Source: Nocardia sp. NBC_00508 (GTDB lineage Bacteria; Actinomycetota; Actinomycetes; Mycobacteriales; Mycobacteriaceae). Taken from it: a DNA stretch of 64,000 nucleotides. Made by a program: the position numbers and the translations under genes. Below, piece by piece: positions 42,501-51,060 of the stretch. The stretch is from NCBI RefSeq assembly GCF_036346875.1, contig NZ_CP107852.1:7658613-7722612 (forward strand). The letters are read 5' to 3'. Within the stretch, counting starts at the first letter, position 1. Every line of letters begins with the position of its first letter. The notes beneath the pieces are model-generated. The model searched no databases. It was not told the origin of the DNA and saw only the letters and a list, made by a program, of their open reading frames with translations.

Positions 42501-43104
42501 AGAGATGCTGGGCCTCTATGTCTCCGGACACCCGCTCGACGACATCGCCGGTGCGCTCGCCGCCTCCGCCGACACCCCGATCGCCACCGTCCTCGCGGGC
42601 ACCGTGCCCCACGGTCGCACCATCGTGCTCGGCGGGATGATCGCGGCAGTCGAGCGCCGGATCACCAAGAAGGGCGACCCCTGGGCAATCGTGCGTTTGG
42701 AAGACCTGGACGCCAGCACCGAGGTCCTGTTCTTCCCAGCCACCTACACCCGATCGGCTACCGCGCTGACCGAGGACGCGGTCGTACTCGTCACCGCCCG
42801 CGTCAACATTCGCGAAGGACGGCTATCACTCGTCGCCGACGCCCTCACAGTTCCCGAGCTCGCGTATGGGAGCGGGAACCCGATCACGCTCTCCCTCCAC
42901 GCCCACACCTGCACCCACGACACCGTGCGGTCATTGCGGGAGATCTTCCAACGCCACCCTGGAGGAACCGAGGTGCAAATCCTGTATCACGCACGAACCG
43001 GCCCGGCACGCTACAGTATCGATCCCACACTGCGCGTCCACGTATCGCCCGCCCTGCTCGGCGATCTCAAAGCACTGCTCGGCCCGTCCTGTGTGACGGT
43101 ATGA
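39571..43104 (+). CDS. dnaE: DNA polymerase III alpha subunit, DnaE1 type
   Basis: 1177 residues from ATG 39571 with GAGGGGA upstream. The PHP domain opens with [20 protein letters not shown] and [12 protein letters not shown]. The polymerase core has [20 protein letters not shown] and the catalytic carboxylates in [11 protein letters not shown] and LLKMDFLGL. The helix-hairpin-helix and OB-fold end ([19 protein letters not shown]) are present. Length equals housekeeping DnaE1. Its neighbourhood (LysR, LexA-type gene) is not one I know for the essential dnaE1, so this may be a second copy; that needs the rest of the genome. Its stop is seven bases from that of the convergent oxidoreductase gene. 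Confidence 0.9.
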   Translation: [1177 protein letters not shown]

Positions 43105-43111
43105 CCGAAGC

Positions 43112-45406
43112 TCAGTCCGATTTCCCTGCTTCGGTCGCGGGCGGGCGGAGCACGGTGACATCCGCCATCACACCCGCATAGCGTTCGATCTCCACCAGCG
43201 TGAGCTGCCCGGCGCAACCCTGGCTGAGAGTGGAGGAGGGACGATCGGCAAAGAGCACGTTCGGATTACCGTGGCGGCAGAACGTCGGGTCGGCCGGATC
43301 GGGGTCGTACCACGCCCCGGTGGACAGCTGCGCGACACCGGGCCGCACCCCGTCGTCCACGACCAGCCCGGCCAGGCAGCTGCCCCGGTCGTTGAAGACC
43401 CGCACAACCTCGCCCGCACGCAGACCACGGGCGACGGCGTCCGAGGGATGCAACCGAACTGGCTCCCGCCCAGAAATTTTGGCGGACTGGCTGTGCGCCC
43501 CCACGTCGAGCTGACTGTGCAGCTTGGTTCGCGGCTGGTTGGCCACCAACTGCAACGGGAACCGTTCGGCAGCCGCGCCACCGAGCCATTCGTCCGGCTC
43601 CAGCCAGACCGGATGCCCCGGGCAATCGGCATATCCGAAGCTGTCGACCATCGCGGAGAAGATCTCGATCTTCCCGCTGGGTGTCCCGAGCGCGAACCGG
43701 TCCGGGTCGGCCCGGAACTCCGCGGCCAGCACCTGCTCCGGATCCGGCACCGGAAGCGTGAGGCTCTCACTCGCCCAGAACGCATCGAAGTCCGGCAGGT
43801 CATGTCCCGCACGAGACTGCACGCTTCGCCACTGCTCGTAGAGATGACGCAGCCACTCGCCGACGGAACGCCCCTCGGTGAATTCTTCGCCGACACCGAG
43901 CCGTTCGGCCAGCTCGGCGAACATCCGATAGTCGTCGCGGGCCGCGCCGTGCGGCCGCGTCAACGCCTTCATCGGGAAGAACAGATTGTCGCCCTCCCCC
44001 ACGCCGTAGTCATCGCGCTCGATGGACATAGTGGATGGCAGCACGATATCGGCGTGACGCGCGGTGGCCGTCCAGAACGCATCGTGCACCACCACCGTGT
44101 CGGGACGCGTGAACGCCGTGCGCAGCCGGGCCAGGTCCTGATGATGGTGAAAAGGATTTCCGCCGCACCAGTACACCAACCGAATATCCGGATAGGCCAG
44201 GTCCTGACCGTTGTAGCGATAGGCCCGACCTGGATTCAGCAGCATGTCCGCGATCCGCGCGACCGGGATGAAAGTCTCGACAGCATTGCGCCCCTGCGGA
44301 AGTCGCGGCACCGGCACCCGAGCCGGCTCACCGACACCCGCGATCGACCCGTAACCATGCCCGAACCCGCCGCCGGGCAGGCCGATCTGCCCCAGCATCG
44401 CCGCGAGTGTCACGCCCGCCCACAACGGCTGCTCGCCGTACTGCGCGCGCTGCAGTGACCAGCTCACCGTCACCAGAGTCCGCGCGGCGGCCATATCGCG
44501 CGCCAACGTCCGGATCCGGTCGGCGGGCACACCGGTGATCGCCGCGGCCCACTCCGGATCCTTCGCGATTCCGTCGACCGTGCCGCGCAGGTAATCCGCG
44601 AAGCGGTCATAACCGACCGTGTATGTCCGCAGAAACTCCTTGTCCGCCAGACCCTCTGCGTCCAAGACCTCAGCGATTGCCAGCATCAACGCCACGTCGG
44701 TGCCAGGGAGCGGGGCGATCCATTCGGCCTCGCTCTCGGCCGGGGTGTCGTCGCGCAGCGGACTGACCGACACGAACCGGCAACCTCGCGCCCGCGCCGC
44801 GGCGATCCAAGTGCGCATGTTGTGCCGAGAAACTCCACCCGGAGACACCGCCGCGTTCTTCGGCGACAAGCCACCGAACGCCACCACCAGCTCGGAATGC
44901 TCGGCCAGCACGGCCTTGGCCGTCGCATGCTGCATCACCCAGCCGATATCGCCGATCACGTGCGGCAGCAGCACCGTCGAGGTGCCGAGGCTGTAGCTGT
45001 TCACATGCCGCACGTAGCCGCCGAGACAGTTGAGGAACCGGTGCAACTGGCTCTGCGCGTGATGAAACCGACCCGCGCTGGCCCAGCCGTACGACCCGCC
45101 GTACACCGCCTCCGCACCATGCTCGCGGTACACCCGCCCGAGCTCACCCGACAACAGATCCAGCGCCCGCTCCCATGACACCGGGACGAATGGCTCTGCG
45201 CCGCGTGGACCCGACCCCGGCCCGTTCTCCAGCCATCCACGACGAACATACGGTTGGTCGATGCGGGTCGGATGATGTTGTGCCGAAGCGATATTGCCGA
45301 TCAACGGCATCGGCTCCGGATCACCGCTCCATGGCCGGACCTGCGTGAGACGCTCCCCGTCGCTCTTCGCCTCGAACGCGCCCCAATGAGTCAGATGCGT
45401 TGTCAC
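43112..45406 (-). CDS. Molybdopterin oxidoreductase, BisC/DMSO-reductase type
   Basis: 764 residues from ATG 45406. It lacks the N-terminal Fe-S Cys cluster of formate dehydrogenases and has no Tat signal, so a cytoplasmic single-cofactor enzyme is expected. The MGD-binding pattern is clear: WASAGRFHHAQSQLHRFLN, then HVNSYSLGTSTVLLPHVIG with the probable Ser ligand of Mo, LVVAFGGLSPKN, LPGTDVALMLAIAEVLDAEG, YWCGGNPFHHHQDLARLR and the C-terminal RLHPSDAVARGLRAGEVVRV domain. Enzymes of this group reduce biotin, methionine or dimethyl sulfoxides or N-oxides. Convergent with dnaE, divergent from the GH1 gene. Confidence 0.92.
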   Translation of the reverse strand: MTTHLTHWGAFEAKSDGERLTQVRPWSGDPEPMPLIGNIASAQHHPTRIDQPYVRRGWLENGPGSGPRGAEPFVPVSWERALDLLSGELGRVYREHGAEAVYGGSYGWASAGRFHHAQSQLHRFLNCLGGYVRHVNSYSLGTSTVLLPHVIGDIGWVMQHATAKAVLAEHSELVVAFGGLSPKNAAVSPGGVSRHNMRTWIAAARARGCRFVSVSPLRDDTPAESEAEWIAPLPGTDVALMLAIAEVLDAEGLADKEFLRTYTVGYDRFADYLRGTVDGIAKDPEWAAAITGVPADRIRTLARDMAAARTLVTVSWSLQRAQYGEQPLWAGVTLAAMLGQIGLPGGGFGHGYGSIAGVGEPARVPVPRLPQGRNAVETFIPVARIADMLLNPGRAYRYNGQDLAYPDIRLVYWCGGNPFHHHQDLARLRTAFTRPDTVVVHDAFWTATARHADIVLPSTMSIERDDYGVGEGDNLFFPMKALTRPHGAARDDYRMFAELAERLGVGEEFTEGRSVGEWLRHLYEQWRSVQSRAGHDLPDFDAFWASESLTLPVPDPEQVLAAEFRADPDRFALGTPSGKIEIFSAMVDSFGYADCPGHPVWLEPDEWLGGAAAERFPLQLVANQPRTKLHSQLDVGAHSQSAKISGREPVRLHPSDAVARGLRAGEVVRVFNDRGSCLAGLVVDDGVRPGVAQLSTGAWYDPDPADPTFCRHGNPNVLFADRPSSTLSQGCAGQLTLVEIERYAGVMADVTVLRPPATEAGKSD

Positions 45407-45784
45407 CGTTCAACCGTAACCGCACCCACCGACAGCCGACCGCCGCCTCTCCCGTCTGTGCGAGGTTGTTCGGGACGTGAGTTTTGTGGGAATTGTCGTC
45501 TGGATGGATTCATATATTTAGATGCGCATATCTACGTAACCATATGTAGTTTACCTTGCGGTGGCCTCGATCGCGTGTCGCGGGCGGCTCTACCCTGCGA
45601 CTCCGGGCCCGACGTCACCCCTTTCGCTCCCCCTGACCGACGGGGCGTGAACAGGCACTTCTCCCCTACTTCAACCAAAACGGACAGTCGACCAGTTACC
45701 CTGTCCCCCGTGGTACCCATCCCGACCCGGTCCGCGTGCTGGAGGTCCACGAGCACCCGTCACCCGTTTCGGAACAGGAGTTCG
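45407..45784. other. Divergent intergenic region with an AT-rich core
   Basis: About 380 bp between the oxidoreductase and glycosidase genes with no convincing gene. Around 45508-45560 it is markedly AT-rich for this genome, with CATATATTTAGATGCGCATA and an imperfect dyad CTACGTAACCATATGTAG. This is likely promoter or operator DNA. The end carries ACAGGAG, the ribosome site of the glycosidase gene. Confidence 0.5.
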
Positions 45785-47107
45785 ATGCGATCACATCACC
45801 GCCGCCGCGTCGTGGCCGCGCTCGCGGCAGTCACCGCGGCACTGATCGGGAGTACCGCCCAGGCCACGGCCCGGCCCGCGCCGCCGGCTCAGGTGGCGCC
45901 GATGGGCCCGGAGTTCCTCTGGGGCGTCGCCGCGTCGGGATACCAGTCGGAGGGTCACGCCCCCGACAGCAACTGGACCCGCTACGTCGCGTCCGGGAAG
46001 ACGTCCGACCCGTACCGGGATTCGATCGACTTCTACACGCGCTACCGCTCGGACATCGCCCTCGCGGCCGACTTGGGCGTGAAGGTCTATCGCATCGGCA
46101 TCGAGTGGGCCCGCCTCCAACCCGAGCCGGGCAGGTGGGACGCCGAGGGTCTGACGTTCTACGACAACGTGGTTGCCGCCATCACGGCCGCGGGCATGCG
46201 CCCCATGCTCACCATCGACCACTGGGTGTATCCGGGCTGGGCGGTCGACCGCGGCGGGTGGAACAACCCGGGCATCGTCGACGACTGGCTGGCCAACGCG
46301 CGTGCGGTCGTGGACCGCTACGCCCCATACAACCCGCTGTGGGTGACGTTCAACGAGCCCACGTTCTATCTGGTGAACGAATTGCGCCACGGCGGAATCG
46401 CGCCGACCTCGGTGCCGGCGATGCAGGACCGAATCGCCCAGGCGCACAACAGCATCTACGACTACATCCACCGCGCGCAGCCGGATGCCATGGTCACCAG
46501 CAACGTCGCCTACATACCCGGCGGCGAGGACGTGGTGAACAAGCCGCTGGTCGACAAGATCGGCGCCAAGCTCGACTACATCGGCATCGATTACTACTAC
46601 GGCCTGTCCCCCGACAGCATCACGGGCATGATGAACTTCACGGAGCTGTGGAAGAACCCATTGCAGCCGGAGGGCATCTACTATGCGCTGCAACACTATT
46701 CGCGCCAGTTCCCCGGCAAGCCGCTCTATCTGGTCGAGAACGGCATGCCCACGGAGAACGGCATGCCGCGCGCGGATGGATACGGCCGCGCCGACTCGCT
46801 CCGCGACACCGTCTACTGGCTTCAGCGCGCCAAGGCCGACGGTATGAACCTGATCGGCTACAACTACTGGAGCCTCACCGACAATTACGAGTGGGGTTCC
46901 TACACACCACGTTTCGGCCTCTACACGGTGGACGTCCTGACCGACCCGGCGCTGACGCGCAAACCGACCGACGCGGTGGCGGCATACACCGCCATCACCC
47001 GGTCCGGCGGCGTGGCGCCCGACTATCGGCCAACCCGCTCGCCGAAGAACTGCTCGTTCGTCGACGTGCCCGCCAGCTGTACCGACCCCGTCACCGTCCC
47101 GCGGTGA
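45785..47107 (+). CDS. Secreted glycoside hydrolase family 1 enzyme
   Basis: 440 residues from ATG 45785 with ACAGGAG upstream. A signal peptide (RRRVVAALAAVTAALIGS, cleavage near AQATA) directs export. The GH1 (beta/alpha)8 barrel shows FLWGVAASGYQSEG, VYRIGIEWARLQPEPGRWD, acid/base Glu in WVTFNEPT (191) and nucleophile Glu in YLVENGMP (318), followed by YNYWSLTDNYEWGSYTPRFG. The C-terminal tail has two Cys that may form a disulfide. Expected to release sugars from beta-glucosides or related substrates outside the cell. Most GH1 enzymes are cytoplasmic, so export is slightly unusual. Confidence 0.93.
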   Translation: MRSHHRRRVVAALAAVTAALIGSTAQATARPAPPAQVAPMGPEFLWGVAASGYQSEGHAPDSNWTRYVASGKTSDPYRDSIDFYTRYRSDIALAADLGVKVYRIGIEWARLQPEPGRWDAEGLTFYDNVVAAITAAGMRPMLTIDHWVYPGWAVDRGGWNNPGIVDDWLANARAVVDRYAPYNPLWVTFNEPTFYLVNELRHGGIAPTSVPAMQDRIAQAHNSIYDYIHRAQPDAMVTSNVAYIPGGEDVVNKPLVDKIGAKLDYIGIDYYYGLSPDSITGMMNFTELWKNPLQPEGIYYALQHYSRQFPGKPLYLVENGMPTENGMPRADGYGRADSLRDTVYWLQRAKADGMNLIGYNYWSLTDNYEWGSYTPRFGLYTVDVLTDPALTRKPTDAVAAYTAITRSGGVAPDYRPTRSPKNCSFVDVPASCTDPVTVPR

Positions 47108-47154
47108 CACGTTCGATGATCGAACCAGGAAGCGCCACCGAGAGGAAGCAGACG

Positions 47155-47349
47155 ATGACCGACGATCCCGTCGCGGTGCTGCGTCGCTGGCACGACTCCG
47201 GCGGGGTCTGGCGGGTGGTCGGCCACCGTACCGGCGCGGTCACCGTCGCGCTCTTCCAGTGCACCGGCGGCGAGGAAGTCGACCGGCTGACCTCCGCCGA
47301 TCCCGGCCTGATCCGTTTCCTCGGCGACCGCGACAGCAGCGAGGACTGA
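47155..47349 (+). CDS. Small conserved actinobacterial protein
   Basis: 64 residues from ATG 47155, with GAGAGGA upstream: DDPVAVLRRWHDSGGVWRVV and CTGGEEVDRLTSADPGLIRF, ending GDRDSSED. I recognise this as a widespread short actinobacterial hypothetical with the same beginning (DPLAVLRRW) and end (SSED). Function unknown. It lies 47 bp after the glycosidase and could be co-transcribed. It is convergent with the next gene, only 10 bp apart. Confidence 0.72.
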   Translation: MTDDPVAVLRRWHDSGGVWRVVGHRTGAVTVALFQCTGGEEVDRLTSADPGLIRFLGDRDSSED

Positions 47350-47359
47350 ACCGGACGGC

Positions 47360-48361
47360 TCAGCCCTCGGCCGGTCCGTCCGCGAGGTGCGCTGTCGCGC
47401 CCGACCAGAGCCGCTCGAGCACTCGCGCGGCCGGTTCCACGGCGGTGACCAGACCGACGCCTTGCCCCGCGTCGATGGGTGCGACAGCGGGATCGTCCGC
47501 GGCGATCGCGGCGGCCAGCGCCGCGCGGGCGGATCGATCCGCGGCGAGGTCGTCCTCCCGGCCGGCCCACCGATCGGTGAACCCGGTGCGCAGCACCCGC
47601 GCGGGAAACCGTGTGGGCCAGGGTAATTCCATCCCTACGTCGTATGTGCGGGTCAAGACGGTGTCCTCGCCACGTGCGGCGACGAGCGCTCGCCGACCGG
47701 TCTCCGACAGCAGTGATTCCTCGCAGGCCGCCAGGCAGGTGCCCAACCACGCGCCACTCGCGCCCGCTCGGAGCGCGGCAGCCAGGCTCGCGGGTGCGCC
47801 GATTCCGCCTGCCGCGAGCACCGGAACCGACGCGACGTTCAGCACCGCCTCCAGGAGCGGCAGCAACGTCGTGGTCACGGCGCCATGACCGCCGCCTTCC
47901 ACACCGCGGGCCACGAGGACCCCGACACCCGCGTCCTGCGCACGTTGCGCGTCCTGCGCGGTGTACACCTGAGTCGCCGCGACGATCCCCGCGTCCGTGA
48001 CGCGGGCGGCCCAGTCCAGGTCGGTGCCGAAACTCACCGAGATCAGTGCGGGCCGCGCCGCGATAGCGACCTCCAGCAATTCCGGCTCCGCGGCGACCAC
48101 CCAGTCGACCAATCCGATGCCGAATGGGCCGTCGACCCCGCGGACGTGCGGCAGTTCCCGCTCCAGCGCTCGGACCGAGCCGGCGCTGCCCATCCCGATC
48201 ATGCCGAGGCCGCCCGCGGCGGTCACCGCCGCGGCGAGCCGTCCGCCCGCCACTGCGCCCATCGGCGCGTTGACCAGCGGAATTCGCGCGCCGATCCAGT
48301 GTGCCCAGGCGAGTGGGGCACGCGGTCCCGGCGAGGGAGGAAGTCGTTTATCGGGGTCCAT
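47360..48361 (-). CDS. Nitronate monooxygenase-family flavoprotein
   Basis: 333 residues from ATG 48361 (an ATG at 48373 is also in frame). An FMN-binding TIM barrel of the NMO/2-nitropropane dioxygenase family: IPLVNAPMGAVAGGRLAAAV, GGLGMIGMGS, ISVSFGTDLDWAARVTDAG, VARGVEGGGHG, and the phosphate-binding VPVLAAGGIGAPASLAAALR with GASGAWLGTCLA. Members detoxify alkyl nitronates or act as NAD(P)H quinone reductases. The neighbouring TetR gene (48460) is transcribed in the same direction, 98 bp upstream. Confidence 0.88.
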   Translation of the reverse strand: MDPDKRLPPSPGPRAPLAWAHWIGARIPLVNAPMGAVAGGRLAAAVTAAGGLGMIGMGSAGSVRALERELPHVRGVDGPFGIGLVDWVVAAEPELLEVAIAARPALISVSFGTDLDWAARVTDAGIVAATQVYTAQDAQRAQDAGVGVLVARGVEGGGHGAVTTTLLPLLEAVLNVASVPVLAAGGIGAPASLAAALRAGASGAWLGTCLAACEESLLSETGRRALVAARGEDTVLTRTYDVGMELPWPTRFPARVLRTGFTDRWAGREDDLAADRSARAALAAAIAADDPAVAPIDAGQGVGLVTAVEPAARVLERLWSGATAHLADGPAEG

Positions 48362-48459
48362 CACGCATTCCATCGCAACATAGTCCAGATCGGCATCGCG
48401 CTCGGTCCTGTCTGTACCGAGGTATCACCGCGCCGATCGGTCGCCGTACGCACAGCCGA

Positions 48460-49158
48460 TCAGCCGCGATACCCGAGCATGTCCAGCAGCGCGTCCAGTT
48501 GGAGATCGAACAGTTCGTCGCGGTCGGCGAATGAGTCGGCACCGTACATGTCGAAGACGTCCGCGCTCACCGCGCCGAACAAGCCGACCCAGAACGTCAC
48601 GCCGCGGACCACCAGCCAGTCGGGCAGTTCGAGCTGGAACTCGTCCCGGATCCGCGCGAAACTGCCTGCCAGCGGGGCGGATACGCGTGGTTCCCGGCCG
48701 GGTGCCGCGAGCTTGCCCGCCTGGTTGGCGCGGGCGAAGAGGGTTTGCATAGTGGCGATCACCCGCGTGCCCGGCGCGACGGTCTCCGCCGCGGGCGCGT
48801 CGTAGCCCGGCACCGGTGTGCCGAACAGCAAGCCATAGCGGGCGGGCTCGGCCAGCGCCCAGCTCCGCACGGCGCGGCCGAGGACGCGCAGCCGGTCGAT
48901 CGGATCCTCCGCGGCGTCGGCCAGCGCGGCGTCCACCGCGTCGCCGAGCGCGTTGTAGCCATCCACTACCAGCAGGGTGAGCAGCTCGTCGCGACTGCGG
49001 ACGTAGCGGTAGACGGCCGAGGAAACCACGCCGAGGTCGCGCGCCACCGCACGCAGGGAGAGCGCGGCGGCGCCGTCGGTCGCCAGGTGCTCGCGTCCGA
49101 TCCGGACGATGTCGTTCATGGTCTGTGCCCTGGCGCGGGCGCGGGGTGTCGTCGGCAT
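48460..49158 (-). CDS. TetR-family regulator with WHG-type C-terminal domain
   Basis: 232 residues from ATG 49158; an upstream frame start at 49194 would overlap the operator. The HTH is ALSLRAVARDLGVVSSAVYR with YVRSRDELLTLLVVDGYNAL, typical of TetR proteins with a TetR_C_33/WHG ligand domain. A 9-bp inverted repeat directly upstream is a probable operator. The divergent choD-like gene starts 180 bp away and is the probable co-regulated target. Ligand unknown. Confidence 0.88.
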   Translation of the reverse strand: MPTTPRARARAQTMNDIVRIGREHLATDGAAALSLRAVARDLGVVSSAVYRYVRSRDELLTLLVVDGYNALGDAVDAALADAAEDPIDRLRVLGRAVRSWALAEPARYGLLFGTPVPGYDAPAAETVAPGTRVIATMQTLFARANQAGKLAAPGREPRVSAPLAGSFARIRDEFQLELPDWLVVRGVTFWVGLFGAVSADVFDMYGADSFADRDELFDLQLDALLDMLGYRG

Positions 49159-49181
49159 AGCGGAAACGATGCGCGTCCGAG

Positions 49182-49213
49182 AGAGCGATGTCAACTATTG
49201 AGAGCATCGCTCT
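49182..49213. promoter_or_regulatory. Inverted-repeat operator between tetR and the GMC oxidase gene
   Basis: AGAGCGATG (49182-49190) and CATCGCTCT (49205-49213) form a perfect 9-bp inverted repeat with a 14-bp centre. The right arm is itself a small palindrome (AGAGCATCGCTCT, 49201-49213). It lies 24 bp upstream of the TetR start, as expected for autoregulation. Confidence 0.72.
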
Positions 49214-49338
49214 TTACCAGGGCGTTCCCTGCGTGCGGCCCGTTTCCGAGCGTCGTGGCGGTCACGCCGACTTGCGAACTGTTACTTACCCGGGAGTAGT
49301 GTTAGCCCTGTCACTGGCGACACGATGAGGAGTTCCAC

Positions 49339-51060
49339 ATGGACCAGCGGACGACGGATTTCGACGTGCTGATCGTCGGTTCGGGGTTCGGCGGCAGCGT
49401 CACCGCACTTCGGCTGGTGGAGAAGGGGTACAAGGTCGGCGTGCTGGAGGCGGGTCGGCGGTTCGCCGACGACGAGCTGCCCAAGACCAGCTGGGAGCTG
49501 AGGAAGTTTCTCTGGGCACCCGCGCTGGGCTGCTATGGCATCCAGCGCATCCATCCGCTGCGCAATGTCCTCATCCTCGGCGGCGCCGGCGTCGGCGGCG
49601 GCTCGTTGAACTACGCCAACACGCTGTACGTGCCGCCGGAGCCGTTTTTCCAGGACGCGCAGTGGCGCGACATCACCGACTGGCGCGAGGAGCTGACCCC
49701 GTACTACGAGCGGGCACAGAAGATGCTCGGCGTGGTGCGCAACCCGCACATGACACCCGCCGACGAGGTCTTCAAAGGCGTCGCCGACGACATGGGGGTC
49801 GGCGACACGTTCGTGCAGACGCCGGTGGGCGTGTTCTTCGGCGAGCCGGGAAAGACCGTGCCCGACCCGTACTTCGGCGGCGTCGGCCCCGACCGCACCG
49901 GCTGCGTCGAATGCGGCGACTGCATGGTGGGCTGCAAGTACGGCGCGAAGAACACCCTCGTCAAGAACTACCTGTACCTTGCCGAAAAGGCCGGGGCCGA
50001 GGTCATTCCGATGACGACGGTCACCGGGATCCGGCCACATCCCGACGGGACCTGGGATGTGTCCACCGTCCGCACCGGCGCGTGGGTGCGCAAGAACCCG
50101 CGCACGGTCACCGCGGCGCATGTGGTCCTCGCCGCTGGAACGCGCGGCACCCAGAAGCTGCTGTTCGCCATGCGCGACAAGGGCGTGCTACCGGGTCTGT
50201 CGGACCGGATCGGCGTGCTGACGCGCACCAACTCCGAGTCGATCGTCGGCGCGGCGACCAAGAAGGTCGCCCCGGGCGTCGACTTCACCAAGGGCGTCGC
50301 GATCACCTCTTCGATCCACCCCACCCCGGACACCCATATCGAGCCGGTTCGCTACGGCAAGGGCTCCAACTCGATGGGCCTGCTACAGACGCTGATGGTC
50401 GACGGCGGTGGCCGCATCCCGCGCTGGCTGCGCTTCCTGGGCATGGTACTGCGGCATCCGATGGATCTGCTCAGCTTCCTCAGCACCAAGAACTGGAGCG
50501 AGCGCACCATCATCTCGCTGGTCATGCAGCATCTGGACAATTCGATCACCACATACACCAAGCGCGGGGTGTTCGGCCGCAAACTCACCAGCAAGCAGGG
50601 GCACGGCGAGCCCAATCCGACCTGGATTCCCGTGGGCAACGACGTGACCAGACGGGTCGCCGAGAAGATCGGCGGGATTCCGGGCGGCAGCTGGGGCGAG
50701 ATCGTCAACATCCCGCTCACGGCACATTTCCTCGGCGGCGCGGTGATCGGCGCCGACGCCGAGCACGGCGTGATCGACGGCTACCACCGCGTGTACGGCT
50801 ACCCCACGCTCAGCGTCGTGGACGGCGCGGCGGTCTCGGCCAACCTGGGTGTGAATCCCTCGCTGACCATTACCGCGCAGGCCGAGCGCGCGGCCGCGTA
50901 CTGGCCGAACAAGGGTGAGGCGGATACGCGGCCTCCGGTGGGCGCGGGATATCGGCGGATCGCCGCGGTGGCGCCGGCCAACCCGGTGGTGCCGGCGAGT
51001 TCGCCTGCGGCGCTGACGCTTCCGGTCGTCGAGATCCGGGAGACTCCGGCCGCCGGATAA
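49339..51060 (+). CDS. choD: GMC-family oxidoreductase, ChoD-like (putative cholesterol oxidase)
   Basis: 573 residues from ATG 49339 with GATGAGGAG upstream. The FAD fold opens DFDVLIVGSGFGGSVTALRL and continues with RNVLILGGAGVGGGSLNYAN. A Cys-rich segment, GCVECGDCMVGCKYGAKNTL, is typical of the ChoD/GMC subgroup. The end NIPLTAHFLGGAVIGADAEH with PTLSVVDGAAVSANLGVNPS is the substrate-pocket and active-site region. This resembles mycobacterial ChoD as I remember it, whose activity on cholesterol itself is debated. No secretion signal. Probably controlled by the divergent TetR. Confidence 0.87.
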   Translation: MDQRTTDFDVLIVGSGFGGSVTALRLVEKGYKVGVLEAGRRFADDELPKTSWELRKFLWAPALGCYGIQRIHPLRNVLILGGAGVGGGSLNYANTLYVPPEPFFQDAQWRDITDWREELTPYYERAQKMLGVVRNPHMTPADEVFKGVADDMGVGDTFVQTPVGVFFGEPGKTVPDPYFGGVGPDRTGCVECGDCMVGCKYGAKNTLVKNYLYLAEKAGAEVIPMTTVTGIRPHPDGTWDVSTVRTGAWVRKNPRTVTAAHVVLAAGTRGTQKLLFAMRDKGVLPGLSDRIGVLTRTNSESIVGAATKKVAPGVDFTKGVAITSSIHPTPDTHIEPVRYGKGSNSMGLLQTLMVDGGGRIPRWLRFLGMVLRHPMDLLSFLSTKNWSERTIISLVMQHLDNSITTYTKRGVFGRKLTSKQGHGEPNPTWIPVGNDVTRRVAEKIGGIPGGSWGEIVNIPLTAHFLGGAVIGADAEHGVIDGYHRVYGYPTLSVVDGAAVSANLGVNPSLTITAQAERAAAYWPNKGEADTRPPVGAGYRRIAAVAPANPVVPASSPAALTLPVVEIRETPAAG

